Source: Petrolisthes cinctipes (lineage: Eukaryota > Arthropoda > Malacostraca > Decapoda > Porcellanidae). From it: 64,000 bases of DNA. Each line of letters starts with the position of its first letter. Position 1 is the stretch's first letter. A program made the translations under genes and the position numbers. This document shows, in pieces, positions 37,901 to 51,756 of this stretch. The notes below the pieces were generated by a model. It ran no database searches, was not told the DNA's origin, and saw only the letters and a program-made list of their open reading frames with translations. The stretch covers positions 2,728,001-2,792,000 of the forward strand of contig JAWQEG010001306.1 of assembly GCA_033782935.1 (NCBI GenBank), in the 5' to 3' direction.

Positions 37901-40900
37901 TGCCTACTCAGTGTTAGAGTTTTTTCAAAATACAGGCCCAAAACATGCTGAAAATCGATCTTTTAGGTGCCCAAAAGTCGATATGTGCATGCATCTTCTG
38001 TACCCGTTTATATCTCAAATTCTGGCCCTAAACACCCGAAAATTCGATATTTTGGGGTCCCAGAAGCGATCTGTACATGCCTTCTCCGTGTTAGAGTATT
38101 TTCAAAATACATGCTCAAAACATACTGAAAATCGATCTTTTAGGTGCACAAAAGTCGATATGTGCATGCATCTTCAGTACCCGTTTATATCTCAAATTCA
38201 GGCTCAAAACACCCGAAAATTCAATATTTTGGGGTCCCAGAAGCAATCTGTACATGCCTACTTAGTGTTAGAGTATTTTCAAAATACAGGCCCAAAACAT
38301 GCTGAAAATCGATATTTTAGATGCCCAAAGTCAATATGTGCATGTATCTTCTGTACCCGTTTATATCTCAAATTCAGGCTCAAAACACCCGAAAATTCAA
38401 TATTTTGGGGTCCCAGAAGCAATCTGTACATGCCTACACAGTGTTAGAATATTTTTCAAAATATAGGCTAAAAACATGATAAAAATCGATCTTTTAGGTG
38501 CCAAAAAGTCGATATCTCAAATTCAGTCCCAAAACACCCGAAAATTCGATATTTAGGGGTCCCAGAAGGTATCTGTACATGCCTACTCCGTGTTAGAGTA
38601 TTTTCAAAATACAGGCCAAAAACATACTGAAAATCGATCTTTTAGGTGCCCAAAAGTCGATATGTGCATGCATCTTCTGTACCCGTTTATATCTCAAATT
38701 CTGGCCCTAAACACCCGAAAATTCGATATTTTGGGGTCCCAGAAGCGATCTGTACATGCCTACTCCGTGTTAGAGTATTTTCAAAATTCAGGCCCAAAAC
38801 ATGCTGAAAATCGATATTTTTGGTGCCCAGAGTCAATATGTGCATGTATCTTCTGTACCCGTTTATATCTCAATTTCAGGCTCAAAACACCCGAAAATTC
38901 AATATTTTGGGGTCCCAGAAGCAATCTGTACATGCCTACACAGTACTAAAATATTTTCAAAATATAGGCTAAAAACATGCTAAAAATCGACATTTTAGGT
39001 GCCAAAAAATCGATATCTCAAATTCAGTCCCAAAACACCCGAAAATTCGATATTTAGAGGTCCCAGAAGGTATCTGTACATGCCTACTCCGTGTTAGAGT
39101 ATTTTCAAAATACAGGCCAAAAACATACTGAAAATCGATCTTTTAGGTGCCCAAAAGTCGATATGTGCATGCATCTTCTGTACCCGTTTATATCTCAAAT
39201 TCTGGCCCTAAACACCCGAAAGTTCGATATTTTGGGGTCCCAGAAGCGATCTGTACATGCCTACTCCGTGTTAGAGTATTTTCAAAATACAGGCCCAAAA
39301 CATGCTGAAAATCGATATTTTAGATGCCCAAAGTCAATATGTGCATGTATCTTCTGTACCCGTTTATATCTCAAATTCAGGCTCAAAATACCCGAAAATT
39401 CAATATTTTGGGGTCCCAGAAGCAATCTGTACATGCCTACACAGTGCTAGAATATTTTCAAAATATAGGCTAAAAACATGCTAAAAATCGACATTTTAGG
39501 TGCCAAAAAATCGATATCTCAAATTCAGTCCCAAAACACCCGAAAATTCGATATTTAGAGGTCCCAGAAGGTATCTGTACATGCCTACTCCGTGTTAGAA
39601 TATTTTCAAAATACAGGCCAAAAACATACTGAAAATCGATCTTTTAGGTGCACAAAAGTCGATATGTGCATGGATCTTCTGTACCCGTTTATATCTCAAA
39701 TTCTGGCCCTAAACACCCGAAAATTCGATATTTTGGGGTCCCAGAAGCGATCTGTACATGCCTACTCCGTGTTAGAGTATTTTCAAAATACATGCTCAAA
39801 ACATACTGAAAATCGATCTTTTAGGTGCACAAAAGTCGATATGTGTATGCATCTTCAGTACCCGTTTATATCTCAAATTCAGGCTCAAAACACCCGAAAA
39901 TTCAATATTTTGGGGTCCCAGAAGCAATCTGTACATGCCTACTCAGTGTTAGAGTTTTTTCAAAATACAGGCCCAAAACATGCTGAAAATCGATCTTTTA
40001 GGTGCCCAAAAGTCGATATGTGCATGCATCTTCTGTACCCGTTTATATCTCAAATTCTGGCCCTAAACACCCGAAAATTCGATATTTTGGGGTCCCAGAA
40101 GCGATCTGTACATGCCTACTCCGTGTTAGAGTATTTTCAAAATACAGGCCAAAAACATACTGAAAATCGATCTTTTAGGTGCACAAAAGTCGATATGTGC
40201 ATGCATCTTCAGTATCCGTTTATATCTCAAATTCAGGCTCAAAACACCCGAAAATTCAATATTTTGGGGTCCCAGAAGCAATCTGTACATGCCTACTTAG
40301 TGTTAGAGTATTTTCAAAATACAGGCCCAAAACATGCTGAAAATCGATATTTTAGATGCCCAAAGTCAATATGTGCATGTATCTTCTGTACCCGTTTATA
40401 TCTCAAATTCAGGCTCAAAACACCCGAAAATTCAATATTTTGGGGTCCCAGAAGCAATCTGTACATGCCTACACAGTGTTAGAATATTTTTCAAAATATA
40501 GGCTAAAAACATGCTAAAAATCGATCTTTTAGGTGCCAAAAAGTCGATATCTCAAATTCAGTCCCAAAACACCCGAAAATTCGATATTTAGAGGTCCCAG
40601 ATGGTATCTGTACAAGCCTACTCCGTGTTAGAGTATTTTCAAAATACAGGCCAAAAACACACTGAAAATCGATCTTTTAGGTGCCCAAAAGTCGATATGT
40701 GCATGCATCTTCTGTACCCGTTTATATCTCAAATTCTGGCCCTAAACACCCGAAAATTCGATATTTTGGGGTCCCAGAAGCGATCTGTACATGCATACTC
40801 CGTGTTAGAGTATTTTCAAAATTCAGGCTCAAAACATGCTAAAAATCGATATTTTTGGTGCCCAAAGTTAATATGTGCATGTATCTTCTGTACCCGTTTA

Positions 40901-43900
40901 TATCTCAAATTCAGCCTCAAAACACCCGAAAATTCAATATTTTGGGGTCCCAGAAGCAATCTGTACATGCCTAAACAGTGTTAGAATATTTTTCAAAATA
41001 TAGGCTAAAAACATGATAAAAATCGATCTTTTAGGTGCCAAAAAGTCGATATCTCAAATTCAGTCCCAAAACACCCGAAAATTCGATATTTAGGGGTCCC
41101 AGAAGGTATCTGTACATGCCTACTCCGTGTTAGAGTATTTTCAAAATACAGGCCAAAAACATACTGAAAATCGATCTTTTAGGTGCCCAAAAGTCGATAT
41201 GTGCATGCATCTTCTGTACCCGTTTATATCTCAAATTCTGGCCCTAAACACCCGAAAATTCGATATTTTGGGGTCCCAGAAGCGATCTGTACATGCCTAC
41301 TCCGTGTTAGAGTATTTTCAAAATTCAGGCCCAAAACATGCTGAAAATCGATATTTTTGGTGCCCAGAGTCAATATGTCCATGTATCTTCTGTACCCGTT
41401 TATATCTCAAATTCAGGCTCAAAACACCCGAAAATTCAATATTTTGGGGTCCCAGAAACAATCTGTACATGCCTACTCAGTGCTAGAATATTTTCAAAAT
41501 ATAGGCTAAAAACATGCTAAAAATCGATCTTTTAGGTGCCAAAAAGTCGATATCTCAAATTCAGTCCCAAAACACCCGAAAATTCGATATTTAGAGGTCC
41601 CAGATGGTATCTGTACAAGCCTACTCCGTGTTAGAGTATTTTCAAAATACAGGCCAAAAACACACTGAAAATCGATCTTTTAGGTGCCCAAAAGTCGATA
41701 TGTGCATGCATCTTCTGTACCCGTTTATATCTCAAATTCTGGCCCTAAACACCCGAAAATTCGATATTTTGGGGTCCCAGAAGCGATCTGTACATGCCTA
41801 CTCCGTGTTAGAGTATTTTCAAAATTCAGGCCCAAAACATACTGAAAATCGATATTTTTGGTGCCCAAAGTCAATATGTCAATATCTTCTGTACCCGTTT
41901 ATATCTCAAATTTAGGCTCAAAACACCCGAAAATTCAATATTTTGGGGTCCCAGAAGCAATCTCTACAGTGCTAGAATATTTTCAAAATATAGGCTAAAA
42001 ACATGCTAAAAATCGATCTTTTAGGTGCCAAAAAGTCGATATCTCAAATTCAGTCCCAAAACACCCGAAAATTCGATATTTAGGGGTCCCAGAAGCGATC
42101 TGTACATGCCTACTCCGTGTTAGAGTATTTTCAAAATACATGCTCAAAACATACTGAAAATCGATCTTTTAGGTGCACAAAAGTCGATATGTGTATGCAT
42201 CTTCAGTACCCGTTTATATCTCAAATTCAGGCTCAAAACACCCGAAAATTCAATATTTTGGGGTCCCAGAAGCAATCTGTACATGCCTACTCAGTGTTAG
42301 AGTTTTTTCAAAATACAGGCCCAAAACATGCTGAAAATCGATCTTTTAGGTGCCCAAAAGTCGATATGTGCATGCATCTTCTGTACCCGTTTATATCTCA
42401 AATTCTGGCCCTAAACACTCGAAAATTCGATATTTTGGGGTCCCAGAAGCGATCTGTACATGCCTACTCCGTGTTAGAGTATTTTCAAAATACAGGCCAA
42501 AAACACACTGAAAATCGATCTTTTAGGTGCACAAAAGTCGATATGTACATGCATCTTCAGTACCCGTTTATATCTCAAATTCAGGCTCAAAACACCCGAA
42601 AATTCAATATTTTGGGGTCCCAGAAGCAATCCGTACATGCCTACTCAGTGTTAGAGTATTTTCAAAATACAGTCCCAAAACATGCTGAAAATCGATATTT
42701 TAGATGCCCAAAGTCAATATGTGCATATATCTTCTGTACCCGTTTATATCTCAAATTCAGGCTCAAAACACCCGAAAATTCAATATTTTGGGGTCCCAGA
42801 AGCAATCTGTACATGCCTACACAGTGCTAGAATATTTTCAAAATATAGGCTAAAAACATGCTAAAAATCGACATTTTAGGTGCCAAAAAATCGATATCTC
42901 AAATTCAGTCCAAAAACACCCGAAAATTCGATATTTAGAGGCCCCAGAAGGTATCTGTACATGCCTACTCCGTGTTAGAGTATTTTCAAAATACAGGCCA
43001 AAAACATACTGAAAATCGATCTTTTAGGTGCACAAAAGTCGATATGTGCATGCATCTTCTGTTTCCGTTTATATCTCAAATTCTGGCCCTAAACACCCGA
43101 AAATTCGATATTTTGGGGTCCCAGAAGCGATCTGTACATGCCTACTCCGTGTTAGAGTATTTTCAAAATTCAGGCCCAAAACATACTGAAAATCGATATT
43201 TTTGGTGCCCAAAGTCAATATGTCAATATCTTCTGTACCCGTTTATATCTCAAATTTAGGCTCAAAACACCCGAAAATTCAATATTTTGGGGTCCCAGAA
43301 GCAATCTGTACAGTGCTAGAATATTTTCAAAATATAGGCTAAAAACATGCTAAAAATCGATCTTTTAGTTGCCAAAAAGTCGATATCTCAAATTCAGTCC
43401 CAAAACACCCGAAAATTCGATATTTAGGGGTCCCAGAAGCGATCTGTACATGCCTACTCCGTGTTAGAGTATTTTCAAAATACATGCTCAAAACATACTG
43501 AAAATCGATCTTTTAGGTGCACAAAAGTCGATATTTGCATGCATCTCCAGTACCCGTTTATATCTCAAATTCAGGCTCAAAACACCCGAAAATTCAATAT
43601 TTTGGGGTCCCAGAAGCAACCTGTACATGCCTACTCAGTGTTAGAGTATTTTCAAAATATAGGCCCAAAACATGCTGAAAATCGATATTTTAGATGCCCG
43701 AAGTCAATATCTGCATGTATCTTCTGTACCCGTTAATATCTCAAATTCAGGCTCAAAACACCCGAAAATTCAATATTTTGGGGTCCCAGAAGCAATCTGT
43801 ACAGTGCTAGAATATTTTCAAAATATAGGCTAAAAACATGCTAAAAATCGACATTTTAGGTGCCAAAAAATCGATATCTCAAATTCAGTCCCAAAACACC

Positions 43901-44545
43901 CGAAAATTCGATATTTAGAGGTCCCAGAAGGTATCTGTACATGCCTACTCCGTGTTTGAGTATTTTCAAAATACAGACCCAAAACATGCTGAAAATCGAT
44001 CTTTTAGGTGCCCAAAAGTCGATATGTGCATGCATCTTCTGTACCCGTTTATATCTCAAATTCTGGCCCTAAACACCCGAAAATTCGATATTTTGGGGTC
44101 CCAGAAGCGATCTGTACATGCCTACTCCGTGTTAGAGTATTTTCAAAATACATGCTCAAAACATACTGAAAATCGATCTTTTAGGTGCCCAAAAGTCGAT
44201 ATGTGCATGCATCTTTTGTACCCGTTTATATCTCAAATTCTGGCCCTAAACACCCGAAAATTCGATATTTTGGGGTCCCAGAAGCGATCTGTACATGCCT
44301 ACTCCGTGTTAGAGTATTTTCAAAATTCAGGCCCAAAACATGCTGAAAATCGATATTTTTGGTGCCCAGAGTCAATATGTGCATGTATCTTCTGTACCCG
44401 TTTATATCTCAAATTCAGGCTCAAAACACCCGAAAATTCAATATTTTGGGGTCCCAGAAGCAATCTGTACAGTGCTAGAATATTTTCAAAATATAGGCTA
44501 AAAACATGCTAAAAATCGATCTTTTAGGTGCCAAAAAGTCGATAT
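37660..44545 (+). repeat. Domain III super-repeat, copy 1 (6,886 bp)
   Basis: Eleven units of 856, 501, 501, 1033, 502, 501, 489, 855, 489, 491 and 668 bp start at 37660, 38516, 39017, 39518, 40551, 41053, 41554, 42043, 42898, 43387 and 43878. The order restarts at 44546. This copy has more long-run units (n=3, 4 and 5) than domain I. It carries diagnostic words such as gagttttttcaaaatacagg (near 37916) and gtgtatgcatcatcag. Confidence 0.88.
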
Positions 44546-46403
44546 CTCAAATTCAGTCCCAAAACACCCGAAAATTCGATATTTAGGGGTCCCAGAAGCG
44601 ATCTGTACATGCCTACTCCGTGTTAGAGTATTTTCAAAATACATGCTCAAAACATACTGAAAATCGATCTTTTAGGTGCACAAAAGTCGATATGTGTATG
44701 CATCATCAGTACCCGTTTATATCTCAAATTCAGGCTCAAAACACCTGAAAATTCAATATTTTGGGGTCCCAGAAGCAATCTGTACATGCCTACTCAGTGT
44801 TAGAGTTTTTTCAAAATACAGGCCCAAAACATGCTGAAAATCGATCTTTTAGGTGCCCAAAAGTCGATATGTGCATGCATCTTCTGTACCCGTTTATATC
44901 TCAAATTCTGGCCCTAAACACCCGAAAATTCGATATTTTGGGGTCCCAGAAGCGATCTGTACATGCCTACTCCGTGTTAGAGTATTTTCAAAATACATGC
45001 TCAAAACATACTGAAAATCGATCTTTTAGGTGCACAAAAGTCGATATGTGCATGCATCTTCAGTACCCGTTTATATCTCAAATTCAGGCTCAAAACACCC
45101 GAAAATTCAATATTTTGGGGTCCCAGAAGCAATCTGTACATGCCTACTTAGTGTTAGTGTATTTTCAAAATACAGGCCCAAAACATGCTGAAAATCGATA
45201 TTTTAGATGCCCAAAGTCAATATGTGCATGTATCTTCTGTACCCGTTTATATCTCAAATTCAGGCTCAAAACACCCGAAAATTCAATATTTTGGGGTCCC
45301 AGAAGCAATCTGTACATGCCTACACAGTGTTAGAATATTTTTCAAAATATAGGCTAAAAACATGATAAAAATCGATCTTTTAGGTGCCAAAAAGTCGATA
45401 TCTCAAATTCAGTCCCAAAACACCAGAAAATTCGATATTTAGGGGTCCCAGAAGGTATCTGTACATGCCTACTCCGTGTTAGAGTATTTTCAAAATACAG
45501 GCCAAAAACATACTGAAAATCGATCTTTTAGGTGCCCAAAAGTCGATATGTGCATGCATCTTCTGTACCCGTTTATATCTCAAATTCTGGCCCTAAACAC
45601 CCGAAAATTCGATATTTTGGGGTCCCAGAAGCGATCTGTACATGCCTACTCCGTGTTAGAGTATTTTCAAAATTCAGGCCCAAAACATGCTGAAAATCGA
45701 TATTTTTGGTGCCCAGAGTCAATATGTGCATGTATCTTCTGTACCCGTTTATATCTCAATTTCAGGCTCAAAACACCCGAAAATTCAATATTTTGGGGTC
45801 CCAGAAGCAATCTGTACATGCCTACACAGTACTAAAATATTTTCAAAATATAGGCTAAAAACATGCTAAAAATCGACATTTTAGGTGCCAAAAAATCGAT
45901 ATCTCAAATTCAGTCCCAAAACACCCGAAAATTCGATATTTAGAGGTCCCAGAAGGTATCTGTACATGCCTACTCCGTGTTAGAGTATTTTCAAAATACA
46001 GGCCAAAAACATACTGAAAATCGATCTTTTAGGTGCCCAAAAGTCGATATGTGCATGCATCTTCTGTACCCGTTTATATCTCAAATTCTGGCCCTAAACA
46101 CCCGAAAGTTCGATATTTTGGGGTCCCAGAAGCGACCTGTACATGCCTACTCCGTGTTAGAGTATTTTCAAAATACAGGCCCAAAACATGCTGAAAATCG
46201 ATATTTTAGATGCCCAAAGTCAATATGTGCATGTATCTTCTGTACCCGTTTATATCTCAAATTCAGGCTCAAAATACCCGAAAATTCAATATTTTGGGGT
46301 CCCAGAAGCAATCTGTACATGCCTACACAGTGCTAGAATATTTTCAAAATATAGGCTAAAAACATGCTAAAAATCGACATTTTAGGTGCCAAAAAATCGA
46401 TAT

Positions 46404-47436
46404 CTCAAATTCAGTCCCAAAACACCCGAAAATTCGATATTTAGAGGTCCCAGAAGGTATCTGTACATGCCTACTCCGTGTTAGAATATTTTCAAAATAC
46501 AGGCCAAAAACATACTGAAAATCGATCTTTTAGGTGCACAAAAGTCGATATGTGCATGGATCTTCTGTACCCGTTTATATCTCAAATTCTGGCCCTAAAC
46601 ACCCGAAAATTCGATATTTTGGGGTCCCAGAAGCGATCTGTACATGCCTACTCCGTGTTAGAGTATTTTCAAAATACATGCTCAAAACATACTGAAAATC
46701 GATCTTTTAGGTGCACAAAAGTCGATATGTGTATGCATCTTCAGTACCCGTTTATATCTCAAATTCAGGCTCAAAACACCCGAAAATTCAATATTTTGGG
46801 GTCCCAGAAGCAATCTGTACATGCCTACTCAGTGTTAGAGTTTTTTCAAAATACAGGCCCAAAACATGCTGAAAATCGATCTTTTAGGTGCCCAAAAGTC
46901 GATATGTGCATGCATCTTCTGTACCCGTTTATATCTCAAATTCTGGCCCTAAACACCCGAAAATTCGATATTTTGGGGTCCCAGAAGCGATCTGTACAAG
47001 CCTACTCCGTGTTAGAGTATTTTCAAAATACAGGCCAAAAACACACTGAAAATCGATCTTTTAGGTGCCCAAAAGTCGATATGTGCATGCATCTTCTGTA
47101 CCCGTTTATATCTCAAATTCTGGCCCTAAACACCCGAAAATTCGATATTTTGGGGTCCCAGAAGCGATCTGTACATGCATACTCCGTGTTAGAGTATTTT
47201 CAAAATTCAGGCTCAAAACATGCTAAAAATCGATATTTTTGGTGCCCAAAGTTAATATGTGCATGTATCTTCTGTACCCGTTTATATCTCAAATTCAGCC
47301 TCAAAACACCCGAAAATTCAATATTTTGGGGTCCCAGAAGCAATCTGTACATGCCTAAACAGTGTTAGAATATTTTTCAAAATATAGGCTAAAAACATGA
47401 TAAAAATCGATCTTTTAGGTGCCAAAAAGTCGATAT
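46404..47436 (+). repeat. Recombinant 1,033-bp hexamer
   Basis: The left 587 bp or so match the 39518 unit and the rest matches the 40551 unit of copy 1. The switch lies in the shared 9-bp atctgtaca at 46990-46998. It keeps the length 1,033 because the two parents are 502 bp apart and out of step by one trimer. The T5 run and catgata variants at the end come from the right-hand parent. Confidence 0.88.
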
Positions 47437-48603
47437 CTCAAATTCAGTCCCAAAACACCCGAAAATTCGATATTTAGGGGTCCCAGAAGGTATCTGTACA
47501 TGCCTACTCCGTGTTAGAGTATTTTCAAAATACAGGCCAAAAACATACTGAAAATCGATCTTTTAGGTGCCCAAAAGTCGATATGTGCATGCATCTTCTG
47601 TACCCGTTTATATCTCAAATTCTGGCCCTAAACACCCGAAAATTCGATATTTTGGGGTCCCAGAAGCGATCTGTACATGCCTACTCCGTGTTAGAGTATT
47701 TTCAAAATTCAGGCCCAAAACATGCTGAAAATCGATATTTTTGGTGCCCAGAGTCAATATGTCCATGTATCTTCTGTACCCGTTTATATCTCAAATTCAG
47801 GCTCAAAACACCCGAAAATTCAATATTTTGGGGTCCCAGAAGCAATCTGTACATGCCTACTCAGTGCTAGAATATTTTCAAAATATAGGCTAAAAACATG
47901 CTAAAAATCGATCTTTTAGGTGCCAAAAAGTCGATATCTCAAATTCAGTCCCAAAACACCCGAAAATTCGATATTTAGAGGTCCCAGATGGTATCTGTAC
48001 AAGCCTACTCCGTGTTAGAGTATTTTCAAAATACAGGCCAAAAACACACTGAAAATCGATCTTTTAGGTGCCCAAAAGTCGATATGTGCATGCATCTTCT
48101 GTACCCGTTTATATCTCAAATTCTGGCCCTAAACACCCGAAAATTCGATATTTTGGGGTCCCAGAAGCGATCTGTACATGCCTACTCCGTGTTAGAGTAT
48201 TTTCAAAATTCAGGCCCAAAACATACTGAAAATCGATATTTTTGGTGCCCAAAGTCAATATGTCAATATCTTCTGTACCCGTTTATATCTCAAATTTAGG
48301 CTCAAAACACCCGAAAATTCAATATTTTGGGGTCCCAGAAGCAATCTGTACAGTGCTAGAATATTTTCAAAATATAGGCTAAAAACATGCTAAAAATCGA
48401 TCTTTTAGGTGCCAAAAAGTAGATATCTCAAATTCAGTCCCAAAACACCCGAAAATTCGATATTTAGGGGTCCCAGAAGCGATCTGTACATGCCTACTCC
48501 GTGTTAGAGTATTTTCAAAATACATGCTCAAAACATACTGAAAACCGATCTTTTAGGTGCACAAAAGTCGATATGTGTATGCATCTTCAGTACCCGTTTA
48601 TAT

Positions 48604-49607
48604 CTCAAATTCAGGCTCAAAACACCCGAAAATTCAATATTTTGGGGTCCCAGAAGCAATCTGTACATGCCTACTCAGTGTTAGAGTTTTTTCAAAATAC
48701 AGGCCCAAAACATGCTGAAAATCGATCTTTTAGGTGCCCAAAAGTCGATATGTGCATGCATCTTCTGTACCCGTTTATATCTCAAATTCTGGCCCTAAAC
48801 ACTCGAAAATTCGATATTTTGGGGTCCCAGAAGCGATCTGTACATGCCTACTCCGTGTTAGAGTATTTTCAAAATACAGGCCAAAAACACACTGAAAATC
48901 GATCTTTTAGGTGCACAAAAGTCGATATGTACATGCATCTTCAGTACCCGTTTATATCTCAAATTCAGGCTCAAAACACCCGAAAATTCAATATTTTGGG
49001 GTCCCAGAAGCAATCTGTACATGCCTACACAGTGCTAGAATATTTTCAAAATATAGGCTAAAAACATGCTAAAAATCGACATTTTAGGTGCCAAAAAATC
49101 GATATCTCAAATTCAGTCCAAAAACACCCGAAAATTCGATATTTAGAGGCCCCAGAAGGTATCTGTACATGCCTACTCCGTGTTAGAGTATTTTCAAAAT
49201 ACAGGCCCAAAACATGCTGAAAATCGATCTTTTAGGTGCCCAAAAGTCGATATGTGCATGCATCTTCTGTACCCGTTTATATCTCAAATTCTGGCCCTAA
49301 ACACTCGAAAATTCGATATTTTGGGGTCCCAGAAGCGATCTGTACATGCCTACTCCGTGTTAGAGTATTTTCAAAATACAGGCCAAAAACACACTGAAAA
49401 TCGATCTTTTAGGTGCACAAAAGTCGATATGTACATGCATCTTCAGTACCCGTTTATATCTCAAATTCAGGCTCAAAACACCCGAAAATTCAATATTTTG
49501 GGGTCCCAGAAGCAATCTGTACATGCCTACACAGTGCTAGAATATTTTCAAAATATAGGCTAAAAACATGCTAAAAATCGACATTTTAGGTGCCAAAAAA
49601 TCGATAT
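48604..49607 (+). repeat. 502-bp tandem duplication
   Basis: 48604-49105 (two long and one short monomer) is followed by a second copy at 49106-49607. Both carry the rare cactcgaaaattc (near 48801 and 49303), acacactgaaaatcg and gatatgtacatgcatc. The first copy begins with an aggctc head and the second with agtccaaaaac, so the heads differ while the bodies agree. Copy 1 of the super-repeat has an 855-bp unit at the equivalent place. Confidence 0.83.
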
Positions 49608-51255
49608 CTCAAATTCAGTCCAAAAACACCCGAAAATTCGATATTTAGAGGCCCCAGAAGGTATCTGTACATGCCTACTCCGTGTTAGAGTATTTTCAAA
49701 ATACAGGCCAAAAACATACTGAAAATCGATCTTTTAGGTGCACAAAAGTCGATATGTGCATGCATCTTCTGTTTCCGTTTATATCTCAAATTCTGGCCCT
49801 AAACACCCGAAAATTCGATATTTTGGGGTCCCAGAAGCGATCTGTACATGCCTACTCCGTGTTAGAGTATTTTCAAAATTCAGGCCCAAAACATACTGAA
49901 AATCGATATTTTTGGTGCCCAAAGTCAATATGTCAATATCTTCTGTACCCGTTTATATCTCAAATTTAGGCTCAAAACACCCGAAAATTCAATATTTTGG
50001 GGTCCCAGAAGCAATCTGTACAGTGCTAGAATATTTTCAAAATATAGGCTAAAAACATGCTAAAAATCGATCTTTTAGTTGCCAAAAAGTCGATATCTCA
50101 AATTCAGTCCCAAAACACCCGAAAATTCGATATTTAGGGGTCCCAGAAGCGATCTGTACATGCCTACTCCGTGTTAGAGTATTTTCAAAATACATGCTCA
50201 AAACATACTGAAAATCGATCTTTTAGGTGCACAAAAGTCGATATTTGCATGCATCTCCAGTACCCGTTTATATCTCAAATTCAGGCTCAAAACACCCGAA
50301 AATTCAATATTTTGGGGTCCCAGAAGCAACCTGTACATGCCTACTCAGTGTTAGAGTATTTTCAAAATATAGGCCCAAAACATGCTGAAAATCGATATTT
50401 TAGATGCCCGAAGTCAATATCTGCATGTATCTTCTGTACCCGTTAATATCTCAAATTCAGGCTCAAAACACCCGAAAATTCAATATTTTGGGGTCCCAGA
50501 AGCAATCTGTACAGTGCTAGAATATTTTCAAAATATAGGCTAAAAACATGCTAAAAATCGACATTTTAGGTGCCAAAAAATCGATATCTCAAATTCAGTC
50601 CCAAAACACCCGAAAATTCGATATTTAGAGGTCCCAGAAGGTATCTGTACATGCCTACACCGTGTTTGAGTATTTTCAAAATACAGACCCAAAACATGCT
50701 GAAAATCGATCTTTTAGGTGCCCAAAAGTCGATATGTGCATGCATCTTCTGTACCCGTTTATATCTCAAATTCTGGCCCTAAACACCCGAAAATTCGATA
50801 TTTTGGGGTCCCAGAAGCGATCTGTACATGCCTACTCCGTGTTAGAGTATTTTCAAAATACATGCTCAAAACATACTGAAAATCGATCTTTTAGGTGCCC
50901 AAAAGTCGATATGTGCATGCATCTTTTGTACCCGTTTATATCTCAAATTCTGGCCCTAAACACCCGAAAATTCGATATTTTGGGGTCCCAGAAGCGATCT
51001 GTACATGCCTACTCCGTGTTAGAGTATTTTCAAAATTCAGGCCCAAAACATGCTGAAAATCGATATTTTTGGTGCCCAGAGTCAATATGTGCATGTATCT
51101 TCTGTACCCGTTTATATCTCAAATTCAGGCTCAAAACACCCGAAAATTCAATATTTTGGGGTCCCAGAAGCAATCTGTACAGTGCTAGAATATTTTCAAA
51201 ATATAGGCTAAAAACATGCTAAAAATCGATCATTTAGGTGCCAAAAAGTCGATAT

Positions 51256-51756
51256 CTCAAATTCAGTCCCAAAACACCCGTAAATTCGATATTTAGAGGT
51301 CCCAGATGGTATCTGTACATGCCTACTCCGTGTTAGAGTATTTTCAAAATACAGGCCAAAAACACACTGAAAATCGATCTTTTAGGTGCACAAAAGTCGA
51401 TATGTACATGCATCTTCAGTACCCGTTTATATCTCAAATTCAGGCTCAAAACACCCGAAAATCCAATATTTTGGGGTCCCAGAAGCAATCCGTACATGCC
51501 TACTCAGTGTTAGAGTATTTTCAAAATACAGTCCCAAAACATGCTGAAAATCGATATTTTAGATGCCCAAAGTCAATATGTGCATATATCTTCTGTACCC
51601 GTTTATATCTCAAATTCAGGCTCAAAACACCCGAAAATTCAATATTTTGGGGTCCCAGAAGCAATCTGTACATGCCTACACAGTGCTAGAATATTTTCAA
51701 AATATAGGCTAAAAACATGCTAAAAATCGACATTTTAGGTGCCAAAAAATCGATAT
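51256..51756 (+). repeat. Trimer joining super-repeat copy 2 to the 2,826-bp pair
   Basis: This 501-bp unit begins with gtaaattcgatatttagagg and agatggtatctgtacatg, but continues like the 35856 unit (acacactg, cagtcccaaaacatg). It is a mixture of two unit types, with the change near tatctgtaca (51309-51318). Confidence 0.78.

Larger units (their letters stand above)
44546..51255 (+). repeat. Domain III super-repeat, copy 2 (6,710 bp)
   Basis: The units are 856, 501, 501, 1033, 501, 489, 679, 502, 489, 491 and 668 bp (starts 44546, 45402, 45903, 46404, 47437, 47938, 48427, 49106, 49608, 50097, 50588). It follows copy 1 at offset 6,886 to 46998, then 6,384 after a 502-bp loss, then 6,710 after a 326-bp gain. 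Over the matching parts only scattered single-base differences are visible. Confidence 0.88.
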
